Assembly (NCBI GenBank): GCA_903849645.1 | Contig: CAINJJ010000009.1 | Location: 186,001-250,000, forward strand | Direction of reading: 5' to 3' | Length of the DNA: 64,000 nt | Origin: an uncultured Acidobacteriaceae bacterium | GTDB taxonomy: Bacteria > Acidobacteriota > Terriglobia > Terriglobales > Acidobacteriaceae | Shown here: positions 38,314-47,580 of the stretch, in pieces | Position numbering within the stretch: position 1 is the first letter of the stretch | Layout: every line of letters begins with the position of its first letter | Translations under genes and position numbers: made by a program | Notes under the pieces: generated by a model | Told to the model about the DNA's origin: nothing | The model's input: only the letters and a program-made list of their open reading frames with translations | The model's database searches: none

Positions 38314-39257
38314 CGGGCGGGAAAGAGCGCGCGGTTGGGAAGGATCTGCTTGCTCAGGGCGGCGCTGACCGTATGGACCGGCTCATTGACCACCTGGCTG
38401 AGGCGAAGCCGAAGCGCAACGCTGCAGAGGATATAGGCGTGAATTTCGCTGAAACCCCAGCGGCTTACGAGCAGGTCGATCATGCGGCTGGTGGCGGCGC
38501 GGGCGGTGTCGATGAGGTCGGTTCCAGTCTCGACCACGACCCATGCGTCCGCGGCGGAGTCCGCGGCAACCGTATCACTGGCTTCAACGATCGGCCCGGA
38601 GAGCGGCTGCTGTTTGTGGAGGTTGAAGCGGAGCGTCACATCGAGCGGGCACTCGATGCCGTTGATGCAAACCTCGCCATCGCCTTGCGCGGCGTGCCCA
38701 TCGCCGCAACTGAAGAGCGCGCCCGGATTGTAGACAGGTAGATAGAGCGTTGATCCGGCGCAGAGCTCGCGCACATCCATGTTGCCGCCAAAGTTGCCCG
38801 GCGGACGCGTGCGAAAGGCGCCGTCATCGGCCCGCGCCACGCCCATGACGCCAAGGAACGGACGCAGCGGCACGACTGCCGGCGCGAGTGAACGGGTGGA
38901 CTCGCCATCGAGAAGCCAGTGCCAGAGATAAGGCTCGCGGAAGCGGTCTTTGAGGAAGCCCAAACCGGCGATCACGCTGGACCAACCCCATCCGCTGTGG
39001 CGCGTGGACAGAACGCTCACTTCAAGCACGTCACCCGGCGCAGCGCCTTCAATCCAGATTGGCCCGGAAAGAGCGTGGATGCGGTTGCGGTCGATTTGCA
39101 GGAACTCCGCGGTGGTCATGGCGGGGTGAACCTGCCCCCCGCTTGCGTCCACGCACTCGATCTCCACTTCGTTGCCCGGCTCGATGCGAAGGCGGGGCTG
39201 GAGCGAACGGTCCCAAAAGGAATGAGTAGGCTCGGCGCTGAGAGTATGCACTTTCAT
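38310..39257 (-). CDS. Acetamidase/formamidase family protein
   Basis: 315 residues of the FmdA/AmdA fold. Family features: HPAMTTAEFLQIDRNRIHALSGPIWIEGAAPGDVLEV, FRTRPPGNFGGNMDVRELCAGSTLYLPVYNPGALFSCGDGHAAQGDGEVC. The GDGHAAQGDGE segment carries the metal-binding and catalytic acidic residues of this family, which cleaves short amides such as formamide or acetamide. Substrate not defined. Its ATG shares one base with the ridA stop (TGATG), and its 3' end overlaps the AtzH-like gene by four bases, so the three are tightly coupled. Confidence 0.9.
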   Translation of the reverse strand: MKVHTLSAEPTHSFWDRSLQPRLRIEPGNEVEIECVDASGGQVHPAMTTAEFLQIDRNRIHALSGPIWIEGAAPGDVLEVSVLSTRHSGWGWSSVIAGLGFLKDRFREPYLWHWLLDGESTRSLAPAVVPLRPFLGVMGVARADDGAFRTRPPGNFGGNMDVRELCAGSTLYLPVYNPGALFSCGDGHAAQGDGEVCINGIECPLDVTLRFNLHKQQPLSGPIVEASDTVAADSAADAWVVVETGTDLIDTARAATSRMIDLLVSRWGFSEIHAYILCSVALRLRLSQVVNEPVHTVSAALSKQILPNRALFPAR

Positions 39258-39733
39258 CAGTCCCTCACCCGCACGGTCATCTGCACCTCGACCATGGCGT
39301 TGCGCGGCAGTGCGGACAATCCCACAGCTGCGCGCACATGACGGCCTGCCTCGCCAAAGACCCTGACCAGCAGGTCTGAAGCGCCGTTGATGACCTCCGG
39401 CGAATCGGGGAACCCCGCCGTCGCGTTGACGTAGCCGTTGACAGTGAGGACCTCGGCCACTTGATCAAGCGAGCCAAGTTCACGACGGAGCACCGCGAGT
39501 TGGGTGAGGGCGCAGGCTTGGGCGGCAAGATATCCCTCTTCGACGGTACTGTCCGCGCCTACTGTTCCCTTGATGACGCCATCAGGGCCGGATGAAACGA
39601 CGCCTGAAAGATAAAGGACCTGTCCTGCTCTCTTGGCGGAGACGTAGTTGCCGCCCGGCGCGGGCGGTTGCGGAAGGACGATACCGAGGGTTGCGAGATT
39701 TTCTTCAGCGGATGGAAGATGCGCCATTTGCAT
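39257..39733 (-). CDS. RidA/YjgF-family protein
   Basis: 158 residues, chorismate-mutase-like RidA fold: NLATLGIVLPQPPAPGGNYVSAKRAGQVLYLSGVVSS and LPRNAMVEVQMTVRVRD. RidA proteins hydrolyse reactive enamine/imine intermediates; RutC-like and amide-catabolic relatives act next to amidases. The usual catalytic Arg position falls in the AAVGLSALPRNAMVEV segment, which keeps the PxNA(M/L)VE pattern. First gene of the operon; ATG 39733 or 39727. Divergent from the cytochrome gene, 66 bases away, so a shared promoter region is likely. Confidence 0.9.
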   Translation of the reverse strand: MQMAHLPSAEENLATLGIVLPQPPAPGGNYVSAKRAGQVLYLSGVVSSGPDGVIKGTVGADSTVEEGYLAAQACALTQLAVLRRELGSLDQVAEVLTVNGYVNATAGFPDSPEVINGASDLLVRVFGEAGRHVRAAVGLSALPRNAMVEVQMTVRVRD

Positions 39734-39799
39734 TTGAATGTAGCACGGGCAGGCAGGTTTTTTCTTGGTGCGGCGCGCCGCGTCAAGTTAGCATGAGCC

Positions 39800-40687
39800 A
39801 TGCTGCGAGCCATCCTGCTGCTTCTGTTTGCCGCGACCGCCTCGGCGGCGCAAACGGCGATTCCAACCGCCGCGCTGCACGAGGGGCGCGCGTCCGTCGG
39901 CGACCTTGAAGTGGGGGGAGAACTGAGGGGAGTGCCCGGCGGCGCCACGCGCTACCTGCGCGATGAGGACCTGCTGCACATGCCGCAGGAGACCTACTCG
40001 GTCACCGATGACTCGAACCTGAAGCCAAAGACCGAGGTCAGCGGGGTGGCGCTCGATACGCTTGTCCATCTGTTTGCGCAATCCCCGGATTCGGCGTTTG
40101 CGGTGGCCATCTGCTATGACAAGTACCGTGCGAACTATCCGCGCGACTATCTGGATACGCATCACCCGCTGCTGGTGTTGCGCATCAACGGGCAGCTTCG
40201 CGACCATTGGCCGCAGTCAGAATACGGCGGCTCGCTCGGTCCGTATTTGATCTCGCACCCATTTTTCAAGCCGGCATTCAAGGTGCTCTCTCACGAAGAT
40301 GAGCCGCAGGTTCCGTTTGGCATTACGCGCATCGAGATACGGCGGGAGGCTCAGGTCTTCGGCGCGATTCGGCCGCGCGGCAACTGGCCACCGGATTCCC
40401 CGGTGGCGCAGGGCTACCTGATTGCGCGCCAGGACTGCTTTCGCTGCCACAATATGCACGGCGAGGGGGGCACGATGGCGGGGCGGAGCTGGCTGGAGTT
40501 GGCGCGGATTGCCCACGAAGATGGCGAGCGCTTCCGCCATATCATTCGCAATCCGGCAGCAGTGACGCCGGGAGCCAAGATGCCCGCGCATGCGGACTAC
40601 GACGACGCAACGCTCGATGCGTTGAGAAGCTACTTCAACACCTTTGCCGCCAGCGGCGCCAGCTTGAGGAGAAGACAAAAGCCATGA
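39800..40687 (+). CDS. Exported c-type cytochrome with large N-terminal domain
   Basis: 295 residues. Signal peptide LRAILLLLFAATASA. One heme c site: Cys213-Phe-Arg-Cys216-His217 (CFRCHNMHG), with likely distal ligand in GAKMPAH near residue 270. The preceding about 190 residues (SVTDDSNLKPKTEVSGVALDTLVHLF, FAVAICYDKYRANYPRD, GGSLGPYLI) resemble part of a sulfite-oxidase-type molybdopterin domain, though I see no conserved cofactor Cys. An electron-transfer protein is likely. It overlaps the DUF2165 gene by four bases (ATGA), implying joint function. Confidence 0.82.
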   Translation: MLRAILLLLFAATASAAQTAIPTAALHEGRASVGDLEVGGELRGVPGGATRYLRDEDLLHMPQETYSVTDDSNLKPKTEVSGVALDTLVHLFAQSPDSAFAVAICYDKYRANYPRDYLDTHHPLLVLRINGQLRDHWPQSEYGGSLGPYLISHPFFKPAFKVLSHEDEPQVPFGITRIEIRREAQVFGAIRPRGNWPPDSPVAQGYLIARQDCFRCHNMHGEGGTMAGRSWLELARIAHEDGERFRHIIRNPAAVTPGAKMPAHADYDDATLDALRSYFNTFAASGASLRRRQKP

Positions 40688-41181
40688 TGACCCGCACCGC
40701 CAAGCTTCTGCTGCTGGCAGGCATCGCCCTGTTTTACTCACTGGTTGTCTTCAACAACCTGACGGACTTCGACTCCAACTACCAGTTCGTGCGCCATGTG
40801 CTCTCAATGGACTCGACCTTTCCCGGCAACCATGGCCAATGGCGCGCGCTCACTGCGCCCGCCTTTCATCTCGCTTTTTACATCGGCATCATTGCGTGGG
40901 AGATTATGACCACCCTGCTGCTGTGGTGGGGCGTGGCGCTGCTGGCCCGCGCGCTGCGTGGGCCGGCGGCTGCGTTCAACCGCGCCAAGCGGGTGCCCAT
41001 CGCGGCGCTGACGCTTTCGATGCTGATGTGGCTGGTGGCCTTTCTCAGTGTGGGAGCAGAGTGGTTTCTTATGTGGCAGTCGCACATCTGGAACGGGCAG
41101 GAAGCGGCCTTTCGCATGTTTGCGGTGGTGGGCATTGTGTTGCTGATTGTGCTGCAGCCGGAGACGGGCGCCGAGTCCTAA
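40684..41181 (+). CDS. DUF2165 small membrane protein
   Basis: 165 residues with four membrane helices: KLLLLAGIALFYSLVVFNNL, FHLAFYIGIIAWEIMTTLLLWW, RVPIAALTLSMLMWLVAFL and FRMFAVVGIVLLIVLQP. The family signature NLTDFDSNYQFVRHVLSMDSTFP is present. DUF2165 has no assigned function. The overlap with the cytochrome c gene suggests a membrane anchor or quinol-side partner. The 273-base gap after it holds a possible TATACT -10 box (41334-41339) for the transporter gene. Confidence 0.9.
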   Translation: MMTRTAKLLLLAGIALFYSLVVFNNLTDFDSNYQFVRHVLSMDSTFPGNHGQWRALTAPAFHLAFYIGIIAWEIMTTLLLWWGVALLARALRGPAAAFNRAKRVPIAALTLSMLMWLVAFLSVGAEWFLMWQSHIWNGQEAAFRMFAVVGIVLLIVLQPETGAES

Positions 41182-41454
41182 AGCGATAGTTCCGGCGGAT
41201 TGATCGGCGATGGCGTTGAAGCGCGAGTCTGCTTCGACCCAAAATCTACCTGCATGAATGTAGCCGGCGAAAACCGGCCCTTCTGCCAATTTAAGCTCAG
41301 GACATTGAGCGTTTCATTTCGATTCGGTCAATGTATACTGGCTGCGCGTACTGCTCCATTTCATGGGCAAGGGACTCAGCTGGCCGGCCTTTCTCCGCTT
41401 CGCCGGTTCGCGGACCTCCCTGCCGGGGCATAGACTGCGCAAGAGGACTTTCCC

Positions 41455-43269
41455 GTGACAACGAACGCTGGCCCCGCCGCCAACCTGCCCGCCGGTCTCT
41501 CCGCCAAGCGCGGTTACAACCTCTTTCTGCTGCTGGTTGCCGGCCTGGGCGGCTTGCTCTACGGCATCGACGTGGGCATCATTGGCGGCGCGCTTCCTTA
41601 CCTTGAAGCAACCTCGCACCTGAATGCAGCCGAACTCTCGGCCATTGTGGCGGCGGTTCTGCTGGGCAGCGTTTTCTCTACGCTCTTTGCGGGCCTGCTG
41701 GCAGACTGGATGGGCCGCAAGCCACTGATGGTTTTGTCGGGGATCACGTTTGTTGTCAGCATCCCCGTGATTGCGCTCTCGCATGGTTACGGGCCGTTGT
41801 TCTTTGGCCGGCTGTTGCAGGGAATCAGCGGCGGACTGATTGGGGTCGTGGTTCCGCTCTATTTGGCTGAGTGCCTTTCGGCATCCACGCGGGGCAAGGG
41901 GACCGGCGTTTTTCAATGGATGCTTACGCTGGGGATTGTGACCGCGGCCGGGGTTGGCATGTTCTACAGCTACCGAGTGGCCGCAGTGGCGCACGCCGCG
42001 GATGCAGCCACACTCTTTGCCTTCAAGGACCAGGTGTGGCGGCGCATCTTCTGGGTCTCGCTTCCGCCAGGAGTGCTTTTTGTACTCGGCAGCCTGCTGG
42101 TCAGCGAGTCGCCGCGATGGCTTTTTCGCCGCGGCAACACTGCGGGCGCGCATGCGGCCCTGTTGCGTTCGCGCAGCGATGAGCAGGCCGCGGTGGAAAT
42201 GCGTGAGATGGAAGAGACGGCCCGCGCCACAACCGCTGCGCCCACCGCCGGGCAGAAAATGCGCGAGTCGCTTTTGCGCCGCAAGTATGTGATCCCGTTC
42301 CTGCTGGCTTGCGCCATTTTGTCCTGCAACACGGCGACCGGCGTCAACTCCATCATTGGGTTCAACACCGGCATCCTGCTGCAAAGCGGGCTGTCTGATG
42401 TGCAGGCGCACTGGGGCTATGTCTTCTTCACCTCGGTCAATTTCCTCATGACGATGGTCGGCATGGTGCTGGTGGATCGCAAGGGCCGCAAGTTCCTGTT
42501 CATCCTGGGCACTTCGGGCATCATTGTCTCGGTGGTCAGTGTGGGACTGCTGTTTCTAACTACGGAAAAGCTCAGCCTCGATAGCCGGACCACGGTCCAG
42601 GCAATGGTTACGCCGAGCCAGGAACTGACACTGCGCTTCGATCAGGACGAAGCCAGCCGCCTGCTGTCAGCGCAGGGTGACGCGGCCGGCCAGATCGACA
42701 GCGGGCGCGCATCGCTGGCCATTATTTACTCCTACGGCGACTACACGGCGGCCACCAGTTTTGTGCGCTCCGACGACCCCGCCGCTGCGCCGATTCAGAT
42801 CACGCGCGCAAGCTGCGTTCCGTCAAACAAGGTGGAATCGTTCTTCAAGAATCCCTTTGCCAATCTTGATGCGGCGCAGACCGCGCCTCTGCGGATCGAC
42901 AAGGCGCTCATCGGCCAGGTGCCCGCGCCCGGTCACGGATGGATGGTGGCCATTGGCCTCTACCTCTTCATGGCGTTCTATGCGCTGGGCCCCGGTGTCT
43001 GCGTTTGGCTGGCGCTCTCGGAACTGATGCCGACACGCATCCGCTCCAACGGGATGAGCGTGGCCCTGGTCATCAATCAGCTTGTCTCGACGACGCTGGC
43101 CGCCATCTTCCTGCCTTTCGTGAGCAAGCACGGCTACTCCTCGATGTTCTTCCTCTTCGGAAGCTTCACGGTGGTCTACTTCCTGGTGGTCACGTTCTTC
43201 CTGCCGGAGACCAAGGGCAAGACACTGGAGGAGATCGAAGCTCACTTTGCGGGGACTGCCGCTGAATAG
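41455..43269 (+). CDS. MFS sugar porter with a large insertion between membrane helices 9 and 10
   Basis: 604 residues; GTG start with GAGGA eight bases upstream. Sugar-porter signatures: GGLLYGIDVGIIGGALP, DWMGRKPLM, GVVVPLYLAECLSASTRG, SESPRWLFRRG, VDRKGRKFLF and the closing FFLPETKGKTLEEIEAHF. A proton symporter or facilitator for hexose or pentose is expected. From about residue 370 to 490 there is an extra soluble segment (starting EKLSLDSRTTVQAM), predicted periplasmic, of about 120 residues, which ordinary sugar porters lack. The GT-C-like gene follows about 100 bases after. Confidence 0.92.
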   Translation: MTTNAGPAANLPAGLSAKRGYNLFLLLVAGLGGLLYGIDVGIIGGALPYLEATSHLNAAELSAIVAAVLLGSVFSTLFAGLLADWMGRKPLMVLSGITFVVSIPVIALSHGYGPLFFGRLLQGISGGLIGVVVPLYLAECLSASTRGKGTGVFQWMLTLGIVTAAGVGMFYSYRVAAVAHAADAATLFAFKDQVWRRIFWVSLPPGVLFVLGSLLVSESPRWLFRRGNTAGAHAALLRSRSDEQAAVEMREMEETARATTAAPTAGQKMRESLLRRKYVIPFLLACAILSCNTATGVNSIIGFNTGILLQSGLSDVQAHWGYVFFTSVNFLMTMVGMVLVDRKGRKFLFILGTSGIIVSVVSVGLLFLTTEKLSLDSRTTVQAMVTPSQELTLRFDQDEASRLLSAQGDAAGQIDSGRASLAIIYSYGDYTAATSFVRSDDPAAAPIQITRASCVPSNKVESFFKNPFANLDAAQTAPLRIDKALIGQVPAPGHGWMVAIGLYLFMAFYALGPGVCVWLALSELMPTRIRSNGMSVALVINQLVSTTLAAIFLPFVSKHGYSSMFFLFGSFTVVYFLVVTFFLPETKGKTLEEIEAHFAGTAAE

Positions 43270-43370
43270 AGTTGGAGGCTGTGAAGAGAAATGGGGTCTT
43301 GGTTCGATGCGGCCCTGGCAACCGATGTAAATGATCTGGCGATGCACTGAAGCCCGGAGAGGCACTGCTC

Positions 43371-45170
43371 GTGTCTGCCAACGCCAATTCGCCCATTGCC
43401 TCATGTCGTTGGCGCCTTCGCGATTTCGTCGCGTGCGCCGGCTTGCTTCTTGCCACCGCGGCCGTTGTCTTGTGGCAAAATGCGCATCTGACTGTCCTGT
43501 GGGATTCGAGCTACATTCTTGACAGCAGCTTCAGGATTTCGCTTGGCCAGTTGCCCTATCACGATTTTCCATTTGCTCATGCGCCTCTCACGTTTCTGAT
43601 TCAGGCAGCAATCATCCGCTTGGCGGGGCGGGCCTTCTTTCATCATGTCGTCTATGCGGCCATCGTAGGCGGTCTGGGCACCGTCGTGGCCTGGCGCTGC
43701 ATCCTTTTCATCTTGCGGCCAAACCTGCGCTCCTGCTGGGGCGTCTCGTTGCTGCTGGCTGTCCCGCTGACCTTTCTCGGCATCTACAGCATCCTGCCGT
43801 TTCCATCCTATGATTGCGATTGCGCATTTTCGATCCTGATTGCAGTGCTGCTCTTGCAGCGCGTGAGCGCCGCATCAGAAGCAGTTGCCAGAAAGGCCAC
43901 ATCTCGCGCGATCTTGCTGGCCTTCGTTGCGGGCGCCGCCGCTGTGGTTCCGTTGTTTTTCAAGCAGAACATTGGACTTCCCTTCCTTGCGGCACTGCTT
44001 GCTTCAGTTCTACTGCTCCTGGCTGGAAGGCTTAAACGCAACAACGGAAGAACCTCCAGCTATCTGGGCAGCTTGGATCTCTTCACTATCCCGGCGGGCG
44101 CGGGCTTGGCTCTTGGCGCGGCGTGCCTGCTGCTGCACTTCTCCGTCGGCCTGCACAACTACATTCACTGGACCATTCAATTTGCAGCGCAACGCCGCCT
44201 GCCCGGCATGGGGACCATGCTCTCTGTCTATGCGGAGCCATCCCTTTTGTGGTGGATTCCGTGCTTGGCCCTGGGAGTCGCGCTCTTGCGCACAAGGCTG
44301 AGCTGGTTTCAGTGGTCCCGATGGGTTGCACTTGGCCTGCTGGCTGCTCCGTTCCTATGGACGCTGGCTTCACTTGCGATTTACTCCGATGCCGACGACC
44401 GGGCTGACAGTCTGTTGGCACTGTGGCCTCTGCTTCTCGTCGCTTCGGTTGCTCTCACTGTGTTCAATCTCCTTCACGACCTCACGCTGCGGAATCTGCT
44501 GCCGGTCGCTGTCCTCGCCTCCATTCACGGAGCCCTGCTTTCGCAGCAACTTTGGGGCTCAACCTATGCGATCTGGCCGTTGTTGATGATTCTGGCCGCA
44601 ACCATGATTTCCTTCCTGGCAGCCTCCTGCGCGGCCGTAACAACCGATGGAGTGTTGCCCGGCACTGTGCGAATTGCGCCGGTCTTCACCGTGGTTTTCT
44701 CCTGCGCGCTTCTTGTTTGTGGCGCGCTCTACGCACTGAGCGAAGAACGGCTCTCCTACGCGCAAGCCATGGACGGCGTTGTCTGCCGGTCAAAGATTTC
44801 TGAACTGAAGGGAATGGCCATTCGCGGTCCGTATCTCGCTGACTTTGAGGAACTGCTTCGGTTTGCTGCCGCGGAGATTCCGCGCGCTGAGGGCATGATC
44901 CTTATACCTGGCGAAGACCCGTTCTACTTTGTCACCGGCCGCATTCCCCAGTTCCCTGTGCTGCTCTTTGACCCCGCCACGGATCCACTCTCGCCCGCGC
45001 AACTCGCGGAAGCCGCGCGCGCCGGCAAGACACGCTGGCTGATTGTGAAGCGCAACCTGCAGATCAAGGAAGATCCGACGCCGCAACGGGAGGCTGCGAT
45101 GCGCGAACTGCTGCACATGTTTGTTCCTTTTCGAAGATTGCGCGCCTACGATGTGTATTGGCGCCCTTGA
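43371..45170 (+). CDS. Polytopic membrane protein, GT-C/GT39-like glycosyltransferase candidate
   Basis: 599 residues, about 12 hydrophobic helices and a C-terminal soluble domain of about 120 residues. GTG start with GGAGAGG upstream. The first loop reads LWDSSYILDSSFRISLGQLPYHDFPFAHAPL, the pattern of lipid-linked-sugar GT-C enzymes (acidic residue after helix 1, then G..PY.DF..). GT-C proteins move a sugar from a polyprenyl donor to protein or glycan outside the membrane. Acceptor and donor unknown. It lies near, but not in, the exopolysaccharide locus. Confidence 0.65.
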   Translation: MSANANSPIASCRWRLRDFVACAGLLLATAAVVLWQNAHLTVLWDSSYILDSSFRISLGQLPYHDFPFAHAPLTFLIQAAIIRLAGRAFFHHVVYAAIVGGLGTVVAWRCILFILRPNLRSCWGVSLLLAVPLTFLGIYSILPFPSYDCDCAFSILIAVLLLQRVSAASEAVARKATSRAILLAFVAGAAAVVPLFFKQNIGLPFLAALLASVLLLLAGRLKRNNGRTSSYLGSLDLFTIPAGAGLALGAACLLLHFSVGLHNYIHWTIQFAAQRRLPGMGTMLSVYAEPSLLWWIPCLALGVALLRTRLSWFQWSRWVALGLLAAPFLWTLASLAIYSDADDRADSLLALWPLLLVASVALTVFNLLHDLTLRNLLPVAVLASIHGALLSQQLWGSTYAIWPLLMILAATMISFLAASCAAVTTDGVLPGTVRIAPVFTVVFSCALLVCGALYALSEERLSYAQAMDGVVCRSKISELKGMAIRGPYLADFEELLRFAAAEIPRAEGMILIPGEDPFYFVTGRIPQFPVLLFDPATDPLSPAQLAEAARAGKTRWLIVKRNLQIKEDPTPQREAAMRELLHMFVPFRRLRAYDVYWRP

Positions 45171-45292
45171 GCGCCTGCATCCGGCGCTGCGACCAGTCCC
45201 CGCATTTCCCTATGACCATTTACCAGGGTCAAGTCAGCCAGCAGAACCGTCTTCTTTGCGGGATCGCGGCGAGATCAGAACGCAGGCAGCTT

Positions 45293-46141
45293 TCAATTTG
45301 TCTGACGCATGAGGTTCTGCAGATAGGCAGCACCCTGAAAGGCAATGTCTTCCGGCGAGACGTTGACGTCGGCCCAAAGCGCGCCCAATTTGTTTCTGGG
45401 ATCGGTTGAGTATGCAAATCCCTCGATCATGAGGTAGCCGTCGTAGTCGATTTGCCTGAGCGCCGAGAGGATGGCGGGAAACTCAACATGGCCCGAGCCA
45501 AGCAGGCTGCGATCATTCTCGCTGATATGTAGATGCTTGAGACGGTTTCCAAGGGTCTTCACTGCTGCCGGGATACTCTTCTCTTCGATGTTGGCATGGA
45601 ACGTATCGATCATGGCGCCGACTCGTGGATGCGCAACCGCATCGCAGAAGCTGGCTGCTTCAGAAGCTGTGTTCAGAAAGAACGTCTCCGATCGGTTCAC
45701 CGGCTCGATAGCGATATCGACTCCATGCGCGTCCAGCGCATCGCCAAGCGCTTGAAATTCTTCGATGGCCCATTTCCATTCGTCTTGTGTGCGACGCCGT
45801 CCAGGTAGAAAGCCAATCGGCGCATAGACGGGACCGCCCAACAGGTGTGCGCCAAGTTCCGCGCAAGTCTCCACACATTGCACCAGGTGAGAATGCGCCT
45901 TCTTCCGCGCACCGGCATCCGGACTGATGGGATTGATACCTTGCGGGAGGATTGCACAGACGGTGCACTCAATCCTGCTTGCCTTGAAGGCTCGCCGAAT
46001 CCCGGCGGCATCCAGAGCCGCGGGGTCAAACATGGGAATTTCGAATCCTTCCAGTCCATGCTCACGGAGGTTGGCCAGAATGCCCGAGTCTTCTTCACCA
46101 AACTCTGTTGTCCATGCAAATGCGCTTACACCGATCTTCAT
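45293..46141 (-). CDS. Sugar isomerase of the D-tagatose/D-psicose 3-epimerase type
   Basis: 282 residues from ATG 46141 (GGAG just upstream; the preceding TTG is less likely). TIM-barrel AP-endonuclease-2 family. The metal and catalytic residues Glu146 (AIEPVNRSET), Asp179 (IDTFHANIEE), His205 (LHISENDR) and Glu240 (MIEGFAYST) have exactly the spacing (33, 26, 35) of the Pseudomonas cichorii D-tagatose 3-epimerase set (152, 185, 211, 246). It likely interconverts ketohexoses or related sugars at C3. Convergent to the GT-C-like gene; the sugar transferase gene lies upstream on the same strand with a 173-base gap. Confidence 0.85.
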   Translation of the reverse strand: MKIGVSAFAWTTEFGEEDSGILANLREHGLEGFEIPMFDPAALDAAGIRRAFKASRIECTVCAILPQGINPISPDAGARKKAHSHLVQCVETCAELGAHLLGGPVYAPIGFLPGRRRTQDEWKWAIEEFQALGDALDAHGVDIAIEPVNRSETFFLNTASEAASFCDAVAHPRVGAMIDTFHANIEEKSIPAAVKTLGNRLKHLHISENDRSLLGSGHVEFPAILSALRQIDYDGYLMIEGFAYSTDPRNKLGALWADVNVSPEDIAFQGAAYLQNLMRQTN

Positions 46142-46314
46142 CAATACTCCATCCAGCAGGCATTCGCCCGGTCGACGAGGCAGCCCTGTTCATCAGCCTA
46201 CCGGTCGTTTGCCGATGCTGCAAGAGGGAGGGCACTGCATAAGGGGCAGAGCAAGCCTGTCAAAGCTTCATGCCCATACGCATTGAGCTGGACACTCGCT
46301 TGAGCAACGTCAAC

Positions 46315-47145
46315 TCAGTTGGCGGCTTCGAAAGACTTGGCGCCGTTGGGTTCGGCGAGGTCGAGCGAAGGAAACGCAAGTGGATGGGCGGAAGGATTGC
46401 GAAGGCCGCTCGATACTCGCGCAGGCCGCAGGCAGGCCAGAATGGTTGCAGCAACCAGCCGCAAATCGCTCGCCGGGGTGGCACGGCACATATAGCGAAT
46501 ATCGATGCGGGCCTTCAGCGGCTTGATTCGCTGGTGATAGAAGTTCTCAACCTGGCTGGGATGAACACGGCTCAGGATCTCTTCCTCGCGCCGAAACGCG
46601 AGCGTAGCCGCTCCGGTGATTCCGGGCCGGTAGGGCATGTTGAGGATGGCCGCATATTGAGGGAGTTTGGGCCGGGGTCCCACAAGGCTCATATCCCCGC
46701 GCAGCACGTTGTAGAACTGCGGCAACTCGTCGAGCTTCAACTTGCGCAGCCATCTCCCGAGCGAAGTCACGCGAAGATCACCTTCTCTGGTCAAGCCGGG
46801 GCCGCTGCCGCCTGAAGTTGCAGCCATGCTGCGGAACTTGTAGATGCGAAAGAGCCGTCCTGCCCGACCGACGCGCCGCTGGACAAAGAGGACTGGCCCT
46901 CTGGAGTTCAAGCGCACACAGACGGCAATCGCCAACATCGGCAGTGCAAAGAAGAGGAGAATGGTCAGTGCGATCATTGCGTCGAGCGTGCGCCTGGCGC
47001 GGGAGAGAATCCATTTGCTGGCGGAAGGGCTTTGAAAGCGGGAATCGAGTCCTGCAGGAATTACTGACAAGTTGAGGAACGGATCCGAGAGAAGCTGGGG
47101 AGCCATTCCATTACGCGACTCAGACGATTGGCTGGGTTGCTGCAT
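46315..47145 (-). CDS. Initiating bacterial sugar transferase (ExoY/WbaP C-terminal type)
   Basis: 276 residues from ATG 47145 (GAGG upstream; longer frames to 47277 are possible). Attaches the first sugar phosphate to undecaprenyl phosphate for exopolysaccharide. Single membrane helix (MIALTILLFFALPMLAIAV), then GPVLFVQRRVGRAGRLFRIYKFRSM, LRKLKLDELPQFYNVLRGDMSLVGPRPKLPQY and PGITGAATLAF, all classic for the family. It lacks the WbaP-type four-helix N-terminal domain. Downstream on the same strand as the SLBB exporter. Confidence 0.94.
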   Translation of the reverse strand: MQQPSQSSESRNGMAPQLLSDPFLNLSVIPAGLDSRFQSPSASKWILSRARRTLDAMIALTILLFFALPMLAIAVCVRLNSRGPVLFVQRRVGRAGRLFRIYKFRSMAATSGGSGPGLTREGDLRVTSLGRWLRKLKLDELPQFYNVLRGDMSLVGPRPKLPQYAAILNMPYRPGITGAATLAFRREEEILSRVHPSQVENFYHQRIKPLKARIDIRYMCRATPASDLRLVAATILACLRPARVSSGLRNPSAHPLAFPSLDLAEPNGAKSFEAAN

Positions 47146-47580
47146 TTCGACAAACCTCGGCGGAAGATGGAAAACTCGATTGCGGGCGTCAACAGCGTGT
47201 TGGTGAAATGCTTCAGCGGAATGCGCGCATAGGTTGATTGAGCAGGCAAATTGCCTGGCTGCGGCGCACATGTCCACTCGTGAATCTTCGCCTTAAAAGA
47301 CTGTGGATACCGGGGTGAACCTGACAAATTGGCGAGCGGCATTCACTTGAATGGGAAGTGTTCCAAAACTGGAATCCAAAGACGACAATCTAATGAGCCA
47401 AGTGCGATGCTGCTCGAGATCGAGCCGGGAATCAACCGTCGGCCGACGCTTGACCATGACTCATTCCCAGTGGAAGGAATGCTTGAGCCTATGGCTCCCA
47501 ATCAAAGGCTTCGGCGCCAGACGCAAGGCCGTGAGTGTGAAAGCGAATGAGGCTCTTCAAGAGCGCCTGTGGGAGATGGA
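47146..47580. other. Intergenic region between sugar transferase and SLBB exporter genes
   Basis: No convincing gene; only short frames without domain features. It contains the leader of the sugar transferase gene. No clear promoter, palindrome or terminator was found. Confidence 0.3.
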
